From Lipingzhangella_A rawalii (GTDB lineage Bacteria; Actinomycetota; Actinomycetes; Streptosporangiales; Streptosporangiaceae): a DNA stretch of 64,000 bases. Made by a program: the position numbers and the translations under genes. The stretch lies in assembly GCF_031628175.1 (NCBI RefSeq), contig NZ_JAVLVT010000009.1, positions 62,001-126,000 of the forward strand, in the 5' to 3' direction. The notes below the pieces were generated by a model. That model was not told where the DNA came from. It searched no databases and was given only the letters and a program-made list of their open reading frames with translations. Positions 24,099 through 32,815 of this stretch are shown here, piece by piece; positions within the stretch are counted from its first letter, which is position 1; every line of letters begins with the position of its first letter.

Positions 24099-24298
24099 GA
24101 CGGCGTGTGCGCATCGGCGATTACCGCGACCCGTCCCCCTCCCGAGGGCGGTGCGGCCGCGGTGGACCTCAGCCGCCGGAGGCATGTCCGCGCCGGGGAC
24201 ACCGTGCTCTCCCCCGCACGACGGCCAGCGGAAGCGGGGACGGGGTGGACGTCGCCAGGCCAGGCCCAAACCTCGCTCCCAACTCCAGGAAACAGGCC

Positions 24299-27061
24299 CT
24301 AACGTTCGGGCGCGGCCTCCCCCTCGATGAGGGCGGTGATCCCCTCCGCCGACATCGGCCGCGCCACGAGAAAACCCTGTCCCTGCGTGCAGCCCATGTC
24401 GCGCAGACGCTCCAGTTGCCCCTGCTCCTCGATCCCCTCCGCGACCACCCGCAACCCGAGGTTCTTTCCCAGACTCACGATGGACTGGGTCAACAATTGC
24501 ACGGTGCTGTCCACGTCCACATCCTGAACGAAGGACGCATCGATCTTGAGAGTGTCGACCTGAAGACGACGTAGATGCGCCAGCGAGGCGTGGCCCATCC
24601 CGAAGTCGTCGATGGCCAGGCGCACACCCAGCGCTCTGAGGTCCGCCAGCCGGGCCACGGCTTCCCCCGGATTCTCCAAGAGCACGTCCTCGTCCACGTC
24701 CATCGTCAGCGCCGCTGCCGGCAGCCCGCTGTCGGCCAGCGCCATCGAAACCGTGTCAACGAACCGTGGGGAGAGGATCTGACGCACCGAGAGGTTCACC
24801 GACAGGCCGATATCCCAGGAGAGACGGCGCCACTCCGCAACGCGCGCGCAGGCTTCGGTCAGCACCCACTCCCCGAGGGGAACCACCAGACCCGACTCCT
24901 CGGCCGCACCGAGGAAGCGCTCCGGAGCCCAGACCTCGTCGTCGCGCTGCCAGCGCACCAGGGCCTCCACTGCGGTGACCTTCGAGGTGTTGAGATCGAC
25001 CGCGGGCTGGTACTCCAGCAGAAAGTCACCCTCCGCCAGCGCCTGCCGAAGCTGGGTCTGTAGTTCCAGTCTGCGCACCACACGGTCGTGCATGTGGCTG
25101 GCGTAGATCTCCACACGGCTGCCGTCCCACTCCTTGGCCCGTGCCATGGCCATGTCCGCGTTCCGGAGCAGCTCCGCCGCGTCCACACCCGGTTCCGCGA
25201 AGGCGACCCCCACACTGGCGGACAGCAGCACTTCCCCTCCGGCCACCGGGAACGCCTCGGTGGAGATATCCCGAACGATCCGGTTGGCGAGATCCACCAC
25301 GTACCGGGCCGCGCCGCCGTGCTCGACCAGCACGGCGAACTCGTCCCCGCCCCAGCGACCCACGGTGTCCGTGACGCCCACACTCCCGCGGAGTCGGCGA
25401 GCCGCCTCGGTCAGGAGGAAGTCGCCGGAGGTATGCCCCGCGGAGTCGTTCACCGCGGTGAACCCATCCAGATCGAGGAAGATCACCGCGACGTCCCCCT
25501 CATTCTCCGCGGACGGTTCCGCGCTCCCCCGCTGGCGCAACACCTGGCGGGTCCGCTCCTCCAGGTAGGCACGATTGGGCAGCCCCGTGATGCCGTCGTG
25601 GAACGTCAGATGGTTGACCTGGTCCTCCAAGGCCACCTGGGCACTGATATCGCGGGTGGTCACCAACAGTCGGTCGTACTCTCCCGGCTGGGCGTAATGG
25701 GACACGGTGGACTCGGTGTGGCGCCACGTCCCGTCGGCGGCGCGGACTCGTGCCCGCACCGAGGCACTGCACTGCCGACCACGGCGGACCTCATCAACCA
25801 CGGTCCGGGCGGAGTCCAGATCTTCCGGGTGGATGATGGTTCCGATGGTCTGCCCGAACAGCTCCTCCTCGCGGTATCCGTAGGCTTCGGCCGCCCCCGG
25901 GCTCAGGTAGTGCACACTGCCGTCCGCGTCCACCACCAGGATCACATCGCCGTTGGTTCGCGCCAGCTCGTGGAAGTGCCGTTCCCGCGCCCGCACCATC
26001 TCCGCCAGTGTGGCCGACTCGTCCAGCAGCCCCGCCATGCGCACCAGCAACACCAGCACGGCCGATCCGACCACCAGCGGAAGAAGCGGAGTGACTCCCC
26101 CGATACGCAGGACAACCAGCGTCAACGCCACGGTGGCCAGAGCACTCGCTGCGATGGCAGCCAGTTCGGGAGCGAACCGGTACAGGCCACGACCGGTAAT
26201 CCGGGGCAGGGAGCCCGCAGGGTCCTGGCGCACCAACCAGGGCAATGCCGCAAGCACGGCGAAACCGAGCACCCGGACCGGCTGCTCCAACCCACCGGCC
26301 ACCGGTTCCCCGACCAGGCTAGTGATGGCCCCGATGAGATTGGCACCGGCGAGAATCCCGAAGGCCCCGATCGCAGCCAGCACCACACGCCGCGTCTGCG
26401 GAGGCGAGGTGAGCACCAGTGGCGCCAGCAGACTCAGAACCAGGACATCGGCCACCGGATGCAGCAGCGCGAAACCCATCGCCGAGCTACCCTCACCGAC
26501 CGCCGCATACAGGGGGGCGAACAACACCAGCCAGAGCACCGTGAACACGGCCACGGCGCACACGTAGCTGTCCGTGATATGCCGCAACAGTGGCCGCCGG
26601 GCGCGCGGCAACGGGGCCAGACGCAGGAATCCCGCCACGAAGAGCGGCAGGGCCGCCAGAATGAACAGGTCGCCGAAGGAGAGGGCGACGGAGGTGGCGC
26701 TGCCTGCACTGACCAGTCCGGTCGCTCCGGTGATCACCCCACCCACAGTCCAGGCCAGGGCCGCATACCCGAGGAGGGCCAGTGCGGTGACACCATCGGC
26801 CCCCAGGGCCTCGCGTGCCGGGTAGCGCGTGGACCGCGCCGCGGTGAGCAACGACACGCAGGCGACGGCCGCGGCGACCGTCGAGGGCCACACCCCGACC
26901 ATGGCAGTCAGCGGCTGGCCACCAACCCCCACCAGCGTACCCATAACCAACAGGGTGACGACCAACACAATGCCGCCGAACCAAGACCAGGGGTCAGTCC
27001 GGGTCGGCGCACGCACCTCGGGAGCGGAACGTTCCGAGCGATCCCCACCCGGCTTCCTCAT
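24299..27061 (-). CDS. Membrane GGDEF-EAL cyclic-di-GMP protein with PAS sensor (CdgC-like)
   Basis: About 920 residues. An N-terminal membrane region with about ten hydrophobic segments (to about residue 340) is followed by a PAS domain (NGDVILVVDADGSVHYLSPGAAEAYGY), a GGDEF domain with intact RWGGDEFAVLV and an EAL domain with EALVRW, IDDFGMGHASL, KIDASF and AEGIEE. Both catalytic domains look competent, so it may both make and degrade c-di-GMP. The start is uncertain; ATG 27061 is used, with GTG 27079 possible behind GAGAGGG. In Streptomyces a GGDEF-EAL gene occupies the same position next to ilvB; equivalence is inferred from order. Confidence 0.85.
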   Translation of the reverse strand: MRKPGGDRSERSAPEVRAPTRTDPWSWFGGIVLVVTLLVMGTLVGVGGQPLTAMVGVWPSTVAAAVACVSLLTAARSTRYPAREALGADGVTALALLGYAALAWTVGGVITGATGLVSAGSATSVALSFGDLFILAALPLFVAGFLRLAPLPRARRPLLRHITDSYVCAVAVFTVLWLVLFAPLYAAVGEGSSAMGFALLHPVADVLVLSLLAPLVLTSPPQTRRVVLAAIGAFGILAGANLIGAITSLVGEPVAGGLEQPVRVLGFAVLAALPWLVRQDPAGSLPRITGRGLYRFAPELAAIAASALATVALTLVVLRIGGVTPLLPLVVGSAVLVLLVRMAGLLDESATLAEMVRARERHFHELARTNGDVILVVDADGSVHYLSPGAAEAYGYREEELFGQTIGTIIHPEDLDSARTVVDEVRRGRQCSASVRARVRAADGTWRHTESTVSHYAQPGEYDRLLVTTRDISAQVALEDQVNHLTFHDGITGLPNRAYLEERTRQVLRQRGSAEPSAENEGDVAVIFLDLDGFTAVNDSAGHTSGDFLLTEAARRLRGSVGVTDTVGRWGGDEFAVLVEHGGAARYVVDLANRIVRDISTEAFPVAGGEVLLSASVGVAFAEPGVDAAELLRNADMAMARAKEWDGSRVEIYASHMHDRVVRRLELQTQLRQALAEGDFLLEYQPAVDLNTSKVTAVEALVRWQRDDEVWAPERFLGAAEESGLVVPLGEWVLTEACARVAEWRRLSWDIGLSVNLSVRQILSPRFVDTVSMALADSGLPAAALTMDVDEDVLLENPGEAVARLADLRALGVRLAIDDFGMGHASLAHLRRLQVDTLKIDASFVQDVDVDSTVQLLTQSIVSLGKNLGLRVVAEGIEEQGQLERLRDMGCTQGQGFLVARPMSAEGITALIEGEAAPER

Positions 27062-27536
27062 CCCGCCGGTCAAATTCACAGCCCTCTCAGTTTCGACGCC
27101 CCGCCATCCCCGGATATCCCGGCCGGGGCCGACCGCCGGGTTCAGGCACGGTAGGCGAGCCCTCCACGAACTGGTCCCAGACCTGCCCATCCCGGAGGAA
27201 CGAGGTGGCGCCCATCGGCTCCCGCGGGATACCGCTGACGGGCCCGCACCCGCCCGCCCACGGGGAGGGGACGATGCTCGCGGCCGCTCCTGGACACAGC
27301 CCACGCAACCAACCCACCGCCGACCCACGGTGTCCCGCAGGCGTGCTCCTGCCGGAACGGACGATTTCCGTGCCATCGTGCCGTTTCAGGCTATGCACAC
27401 AAGGTCACGGCAAGATTGAGGGAGTGCGGAGAGCCAGCGACAGATCAGCACCCTGGGTCGCGGATTCACAACCCAGGGCCACCGAAGGCCTCTGGAGGCT
27501 CGGACCGCCGCGGCCCACCGGCCCCGCCGCACCGGT
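27062..27536. other. Gap between gatB and the c-di-GMP gene
   Basis: This 475-base stretch has no credible gene. CCCTGGGT (27451-27458) and ACCCAGGG (27471-27478) form an 8-bp hairpin about 60 bases beyond the gatB stop on the minus strand, a possible gatB terminator. The rest probably contains the promoter of the c-di-GMP gene, which I could not locate. Confidence 0.5.
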
Positions 27537-29120
27537 TCAGCCGCCGAGCCGCTCCAGGATCAGCTCCCGCGCCCGGGCGGCGTCGGCCTGCCCCTGGGTG
27601 GCCTTCATGACGGCACCGACAATGGCTCCAGCCGCGGCGGCCTTACCGTTACGCACCTTCTCCGCGGCGTCGGGGTTCTCGGCGATGGCGGTGTCCACCG
27701 CCGCGCCGAGGGCGGAGTCATCGCTAACCACGCGCAGTCCCCGCGACTCGACAACCGCGTCGGGCTCTCCCTCTCCCGCGAGGACCCCGTCCACGACTTG
27801 CCGGGCGAGTTTGTTCGTCAGGGTGCCGTCCGTGACCAGCTGTACGACCCGAGCGACCTGTGCCGGCGAGATCCCCACCTCGGTGAGGGGGACGTCTGCC
27901 TCGGTGGCACGTCGGGAAAGCTCGTTGAGCCACCACTTCCGGGCCTCAGTGGAGGGAGCGCCGGCAGAGACCGTGGCCGCAACCAGATCGATGGCGTCCG
28001 CGTTGACGAGATCACGCAGCTCCTCGTCGGTAAGCTGCCACTCGGTCTGGATCCGAGCCCGGCGGGCCGCGGGAAGTTCCGGAAGTTCGCTGCGGAGGCG
28101 TTCCACCCAGTCGCTGCTCGGGGCCACCGGGACGAGGTCCGGGTCCGGGAAGTAACGGTAGTCTTCCGCTTCCTCCTTGCTGCGGCCCGCGACGGTGCTG
28201 CCGCTCTGTTCCTGGAAGTGGCGGGTCTCCTGCCGGACCTGCTCCCCCGCCACCAGCAGGGTGGCGTGCCGCCGCATCTCGTGGCGCACCGCCCGGTCCA
28301 CCGAACGCAGCGAGTTCACGTTCTTCGTCTCGCTGCGCACCCCCCACTGCTGCGCGCCGTGCGGCATGAGGGACACATTCACGTCACAGCGCAGCGAGCC
28401 CTCCTCCATCCGCACGTCGGACACGCCCAGCGAACGGACCAGGTCCCGCAGCTCCCGCACATAGGCCCGGGCCACCTCGGGGGCCAGCTCCCCGGCCCCC
28501 TCGATCGGCTTGGTCACGATCTCGATCAGGGGAATACCGGCACGGTTGTAATCCACGACGGAGTAGTCGGCGCCGTGGATCCGCCCGGTGGCGCCGCCGA
28601 CATGCGCGGTCTTGCCAGTGTCCTCCTCCATGTGCACCCGTTCGATCCCGACCCGGAACTCCCTCGGGCTTCCGTCGGGGGCCTCCACGGTGACGTCCAG
28701 GTAGCCGTCGGTGCACAGCGGCTCGTCGTACTGGGAAATCTGGTAGTTCTTCGGCATGTCCGGATAGAAGTAGTTCTTCCGGGCGAAGCGGCACCAGGAG
28801 GCGATCGTGCAGTTCAGGGCCAGGCCGATACGCAGGGTGCCCTCGACAGCGCTCTCGTTGACCACTGGCAGGGCTCCGGGCAGGGCCAGGCACACCGGGC
28901 ACACCTGGGTGTTGGGCTCGGCCCCGAAGCCGGTGGCGCAGGAGCAGAACATCTTCGACTCGGTGCCCAGTTCAATGTGGGTCTCCAAACCGAGCACGGG
29001 TGCGTAGTGCGCGGTGGCATCCGCGTAGGAGAGCAGCGGACCGTCGGCAGCCGCGCCACGACCCCCGGCCGCACCGGTATTCGTGTCGTCCCCCGTCGCC
29101 ACAGTGCCCGCGTCTGCCAT
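27537..29120 (-). CDS. gatB: Aspartyl/glutamyl-tRNA amidotransferase subunit B
   Basis: A 527-residue GatB that binds misacylated tRNA, activates the Glu side chain and receives ammonia from GatA. It has the kinase-like cradle with VLGLETHIELGTESKMFC, the zinc site FCSCATGFG...QVCPVC, KNYFYPDMPKNYQISQYDEP, DYNRAGIPLIEIVTKP and the C-terminal YqeY tail domain that grips tRNA. The first 30 residues are a nonconserved Gly/Ala-rich extension. In contrast to the common gatCAB run, it is separated from gatCA by a gene of opposite direction and its own promoter is implied. Confidence 0.96.
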   Translation of the reverse strand: MADAGTVATGDDTNTGAAGGRGAAADGPLLSYADATAHYAPVLGLETHIELGTESKMFCSCATGFGAEPNTQVCPVCLALPGALPVVNESAVEGTLRIGLALNCTIASWCRFARKNYFYPDMPKNYQISQYDEPLCTDGYLDVTVEAPDGSPREFRVGIERVHMEEDTGKTAHVGGATGRIHGADYSVVDYNRAGIPLIEIVTKPIEGAGELAPEVARAYVRELRDLVRSLGVSDVRMEEGSLRCDVNVSLMPHGAQQWGVRSETKNVNSLRSVDRAVRHEMRRHATLLVAGEQVRQETRHFQEQSGSTVAGRSKEEAEDYRYFPDPDLVPVAPSSDWVERLRSELPELPAARRARIQTEWQLTDEELRDLVNADAIDLVAATVSAGAPSTEARKWWLNELSRRATEADVPLTEVGISPAQVARVVQLVTDGTLTNKLARQVVDGVLAGEGEPDAVVESRGLRVVSDDSALGAAVDTAIAENPDAAEKVRNGKAAAAGAIVGAVMKATQGQADAARARELILERLGG

Positions 29121-29538
29121 CGCCTCGTACCGTTTCCACGCTCGGAGCCAGTTCCCGGCCTCGCCTATCGGTCCCGAGAACGTGTGGCGAGGCCCCTCCC
29201 GCAGCTTAGCGAGTCCAAACCGGGTAGTGCACCGCGGTCGACCGGTCCAGGACGATCCGGGAACGAGTGTGTACCCATTTGCCAGGAGTGGTTGGAACGA
29301 GGCACATGTGTCGCTAGTATCTGACGGTGCGGGAGTTGGTCCCTATAGTGCCCGACTGACGCCGAACACGTGTGAAACTCCCGCCGGATGCGTTCGGACC
29401 GGCTGACCCGCTCCACGCCACCGACGCCATTCCCCCGAGATACGTACGCGCCGGTCACACCAGCACTGTCGGGCAGCTGTGGCCATGACCCCGGCGTAGA
29501 TCGACATTTCTGGCACCCCAAACCACTGGGAACATACC
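29121..29538. other. Divergent intergenic region gatB / surface protein
   Basis: The 418 bases between two divergent genes contain the clear promoter at 29321-29349 for the plus-strand gene, leaving a 5' leader of about 180 bases. I see no recognisable riboswitch in that leader. The gatB promoter should lie in the left part, but no good -10/-35 pair was found. Confidence 0.5.
29321..29349 (+). promoter_or_regulatory. Sigma-A-type promoter of the surface protein gene
   Basis: CTGACG (29321-29326) and TATAGT (29344-29349) have 17-base spacing, close to the housekeeping consensus. Confidence 0.65.
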
Positions 29539-30747
29539 GTGACGAAAACACTGCGCATGACGCGACCGGGCACCCGCCTCTCGGCGGTGGCCGCGAGTAG
29601 CGCCGCCCTACTGGCCTTCGGTCTGGCTGCCCCCGCCGCGGCCGACCCGGTACACGGCGAATACAACGGGCAGGCGGACTCTGGCCCCCGGGTCCATATG
29701 GAGGGCGGCAACACCTACGGGACCTCGCTGTTCACCCTGGAGCTGGAGGACGGCTCCAAGCTGTCGACCTACTGCATCGATGCGGACACTGACATCAGGA
29801 CCTCCGCGCAGTACGTGGAGGGGGACTGGGCGGACTACCCGGGCAAGGGCGAATTCGCCAAGCCCGGCAAGGTGCACTGGATCTTGCAGAACTCACACCC
29901 CAATGTCGAATTGGACGAGCTCGCTGCCGAATCCGGCGTCGACGATCTCAATGAACGGGACGCGATCGCCGGCACCCAGGCAGCGATCTGGTACTACTCC
30001 AACGACACTGCCCTGGACACAGATGACCGTCGTAATAGTGACGAGGTCACCGCGGTCTACGAATACCTCGTCGAGGACGCCGACGAGCTGGAGTCGGGGG
30101 GTGAGCCCAACGCCTCGCTGAGCTTCGACCCCAAGGAGGCCTCCGGGCACGCCGGTGAGATCATCGGTGAGTTCACGGTGGACACCAACGCCGAAGAGAT
30201 TTCCCCCCAGCTCGACGGGCCAGAGGGCGTGGAGATCGTGGATCTCGACGGCAACGCCGTGGACAGCCTCGCAGACGGCGACACCTTCGGGCTGAACGTT
30301 CCCGAGGATGCCGAGCCCGGAGAGGCGACGGTCAGTGCCCAGACCTCGGCCGAGGCACGGACCGGCCGGCTGTTCCAGGGCATCGAGGACCAGGACTTCG
30401 AGACCCAGACACTCATCGTCGCCCAGAGCGAGACGGTCGAGGCGGAAAGCTCCGTCGAGGTCAGCTGGGAGAAGGCTCCGGACGACGACGAGACTCCGCC
30501 GCCGGACGACGACGAGACCCCACCGCCGGAGGACGACAAGACCCCGCCGCCGGACGAGGAGAAGCCGCCGGCCGACGACAAGAAGCCGGAGAACGGCGAC
30601 GAGGGTGACCAGGCTGACGACCAGCTGCCCGTCACGGGCGCCCAGCTGGGTGGCCTGATCGCCGCGGCCGTGGTCGCGCTCGGTGGCGGTGCCGCCGCGC
30701 TCTTCCTGGCCCGCAAGCGCCGCAGTGCCGCGGCCCTGGACAGCTGA
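29539..30747 (+). CDS. Thioester-domain, sortase-anchored surface protein
   Basis: A 402-residue exported protein with an N-terminal signal peptide ending AAPAAADP, then a thioester (TQXA-type) domain in which Cys of TYCIDAD and Gln of GTQAAIWYY should form an internal Cys-Gln thioester able to bond covalently to host or environmental amines. A second beta-rich domain follows, then a DDDETPPP-repeat stalk (nucleotides about 30481-30566), LPVTG, a membrane helix and RKRR. LPVTG fits sortase class E/D-like anchoring to peptidoglycan. The start is GTG 29539 after GGGA. It sits between gatB and gatA on the opposite strand. Confidence 0.87.
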   Translation: MTKTLRMTRPGTRLSAVAASSAALLAFGLAAPAAADPVHGEYNGQADSGPRVHMEGGNTYGTSLFTLELEDGSKLSTYCIDADTDIRTSAQYVEGDWADYPGKGEFAKPGKVHWILQNSHPNVELDELAAESGVDDLNERDAIAGTQAAIWYYSNDTALDTDDRRNSDEVTAVYEYLVEDADELESGGEPNASLSFDPKEASGHAGEIIGEFTVDTNAEEISPQLDGPEGVEIVDLDGNAVDSLADGDTFGLNVPEDAEPGEATVSAQTSAEARTGRLFQGIEDQDFETQTLIVAQSETVEAESSVEVSWEKAPDDDETPPPDDDETPPPEDDKTPPPDEEKPPADDKKPENGDEGDQADDQLPVTGAQLGGLIAAAVVALGGGAAALFLARKRRSAAALDS

Positions 30748-30790
30748 GCACGGCCCGGCTCCGGCGTTCTGAGTGAACGCTGAACCGCAC

Positions 30791-30823
30791 CGGTGCCCCG
30801 TCCCGCCCAGGGACGGGGCACCG
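30791..30823 (+). terminator. Strong terminator hairpin between the surface protein gene and gatA
   Basis: CGGTGCCCCGTCCC and GGGACGGGGCACCG form a perfect 14-bp stem with a 5-base loop, between the stops of two convergent genes. It could serve both directions; only a short T-poor tail follows. Confidence 0.75.
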
Positions 30824-30912
30824 TCATATCTGGCGTCACATCCGGCCGGCCCGGGGAGCTACACCAGGAGTCGCCCACGGTTCCGGCCCCCGGGACCGGG
30901 CTTGGCGGTGGG

Positions 30913-32427
30913 TCAGACCGCGATCCGGTCCGCCCGCAGCAGGGGCCCGGACCACTGTTCGGTGAAGGCGGCCTCCAGTGCCGCGCCGACCCGGTAGGTG
31001 CGTTCATCAGCCAGCGGTGGCGCCATGACCTGGATTCCCACGGGCAGGTTGTCCTCGGGAGACAGCCCACACGGCACGGACAGCGCGGCGTTTCCGGCGA
31101 GATTCGCCGGGATGGTGCACAGGTCGGCGAGGTACATCGCCATCGGGTCCTCGGACCGCTCCCCCAGCGGGAACGCGGTGGTGGGGACGGTCGGCGAGAC
31201 GAGCACGTCCACGTTCTCGAACGCGGCGTCGAAGTCCCTCCGCACGAGGGTCCGCACCTGCTGGGCCGATCCGTAATAGGCGTCGTAGTACCCACTGGAC
31301 AGCGCGTAGGTGCCGAGCATAATGCGGCGCTTCACTTCCGGCCCGAATCCCTGCGCCCGGGTCATCGACATGACCTCCTCGGCGCTGCGGGTTCCGTCAT
31401 CTCCCACCCGCAGGCCGTAGCGCATCGCGTCGAAGCGGGCGAGGTTCGAGGAGCACTCACTCGGGGCGATTAGGTAGTAGGCCGCCAATGCCGCCTCGAA
31501 GCTCGGGCAGGACACCTCGACCACCTTCGCGCCGAGCGACTCCAGGAGCTCCACGGTCTCGGTGAAACGCTGAGTGACCCCCGACGAGTAGCCGGATCCG
31601 TTCTGTAGCTGGCGCACCAGCCCGACGCGCATCCCGGCGATGTCCGGTTGCTGGCTGGCCGCGACCACCGGTGGCACCGGGGCGTCCAGTGAGGTGGCAT
31701 CGCGCGGATCGTGCCCCGAGAACGCCTCGTGGAGCAGGGCGGCGTCGTGTACCGTGCGGGCGAAGGGTCCGGGGGTGTCCAGGGAAGAGGCGAAGGCGAT
31801 GAGGCCGTATCGGGAGGATCCCCCGTAGGTCGGTTTGGCGCCCACCAGGCCACACATGGCCGCCGGCTCCCGGATGGAGCCGCCGGTGTCGGTGCCGGTG
31901 GCGAGGGGAGCCTCGAACGCGGCAACCGCGGCGGAGGACCCACCCGAGGAGCCTCCCGGGACCCGGTCCAGGTTCCAGGGGTTGTGCGCGGGTTTGAAGG
32001 CGGAGTTCTCGGTCGACGAGCCCATGGCGAACTCGTCCATGTTCGTCTTGCCGAGCAGGACCATGTCCGCGGCGCGCAGCCGCTGGGTCACCGTGGCGTC
32101 GTAGGGCGGGCGCCACCCCTCCAGGATCCGGGAACCGGCGGTGGTGGGTACCCCCGCGGTGGTGAAAACGTCCTTGTGCGCGACGGGAACCCCGGCGAGC
32201 GGCCCCAGCTCCGTTCCGGAGGCCCGGCGCTCGTCCACGCCGCGGGCCTGGGCCAGGGCCCCCTCGGCGTCGACGTGCAGGAAGGCACCAACAGCGTCGT
32301 CGACCTGAGTGATGCGGTCCAGGTAGGCGCGGGTGACCTCCTCGGACGAGGTTTCCCCACTGCGAATGGCAGCGGCCAGTTCCGCCGCCGTCAGTTCGAT
32401 CAGGGTTCCTGCTGTGCTGGTGCTCAC
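30913..32427 (-). CDS. gatA: Aspartyl/glutamyl-tRNA amidotransferase subunit A
   Basis: A 504-residue amidase that hydrolyses glutamine to supply ammonia for Glu-tRNA(Gln)/Asp-tRNA(Asn) amidation. The Ser-cisSer-Lys triad is visible as Lys85 (PVAHKDVF), Ser160 (PGGSSGGSSAA) and Ser184 (DTGGSIREPA), each offset by the same amount from the well-studied Staphylococcus enzyme. GTG 32427 overlaps the gatC stop by four bases, giving coupled translation. Confidence 0.97.
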   Translation of the reverse strand: MSTSTAGTLIELTAAELAAAIRSGETSSEEVTRAYLDRITQVDDAVGAFLHVDAEGALAQARGVDERRASGTELGPLAGVPVAHKDVFTTAGVPTTAGSRILEGWRPPYDATVTQRLRAADMVLLGKTNMDEFAMGSSTENSAFKPAHNPWNLDRVPGGSSGGSSAAVAAFEAPLATGTDTGGSIREPAAMCGLVGAKPTYGGSSRYGLIAFASSLDTPGPFARTVHDAALLHEAFSGHDPRDATSLDAPVPPVVAASQQPDIAGMRVGLVRQLQNGSGYSSGVTQRFTETVELLESLGAKVVEVSCPSFEAALAAYYLIAPSECSSNLARFDAMRYGLRVGDDGTRSAEEVMSMTRAQGFGPEVKRRIMLGTYALSSGYYDAYYGSAQQVRTLVRRDFDAAFENVDVLVSPTVPTTAFPLGERSEDPMAMYLADLCTIPANLAGNAALSVPCGLSPEDNLPVGIQVMAPPLADERTYRVGAALEAAFTEQWSGPLLRADRIAV

Positions 32428-32729
32428 GCTTCCTCCCCCAGGATCCGCGGGACGCGGAACCGGTCGTCCTCCACGGCCGGCGCCTCGGCAAGGGCCGCAT
32501 CCCGGTCCAGGCCGGGATGGGCCTCGTCGGGCCGGTACACGTTGGTCAACGGCATGACGTGCGACGTCGCCGGAACGTCGGGGTTGCCCTCGGTGGCCTC
32601 CTGAACCTTCGCCACAGCTGCGAGGATCTCGTCCAACTGGGTGGCGAGGGTATCGAGCTCATCCGGCGGCAACGCCAACCGTGACAACCGTGCGAGGTGG
32701 GCGACCTCCTCGCGGGTGATGGCGGGCAT
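32424..32729 (-). CDS. gatC: Aspartyl/glutamyl-tRNA amidotransferase subunit C
   Basis: A 101-residue subunit that wraps around GatA and stabilises GatAB. MPAITREEVAHLARLSRLALPPDELDTLATQLDEIL and the C-terminal VYRPDEAHPGLDRDAALAEAP...FRVPRIL are the usual GatC features. ATG 32729 was chosen by similarity; a GTG two codons upstream (32735) is possible because no strong ribosome-binding site is present. It is the first gene of a gatC-gatA pair. Confidence 0.95.
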   Translation of the reverse strand: MPAITREEVAHLARLSRLALPPDELDTLATQLDEILAAVAKVQEATEGNPDVPATSHVMPLTNVYRPDEAHPGLDRDAALAEAPAVEDDRFRVPRILGEEA

Positions 32730-32815
32730 GATGGACACCGTTTCCACTACGACGACTGGACAGACCAATCCTACGGGCGGCGCGGCGTGGGCCGTCCGGG
32801 CAGCGCATCGGCCCG

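Larger units (their letters stand above)
22823..24298. other. 1.5-kb region without credible genes, rich in extragenic repeats
   Basis: Between the ilvB control region and the c-di-GMP gene no frame shows a ribosome-binding site, family motif or consistent codon bias. The many overlapping long frames on both strands arise from high GC. The stretch instead holds related elements: a 77-bp inverted pair, a 5'/3'-conserved but internally shortened copy near 23819-23889, a partial copy ending near 24231, and a pair of direct repeats. Confidence 0.65.

Noticed and set aside
22868..24298. Long overlapping open frames on both strands of the repeat region
   Set aside because: They lack ribosome-binding sites and family motifs, and codon third positions are not biased as in the real genes; high GC alone keeps the frames open.
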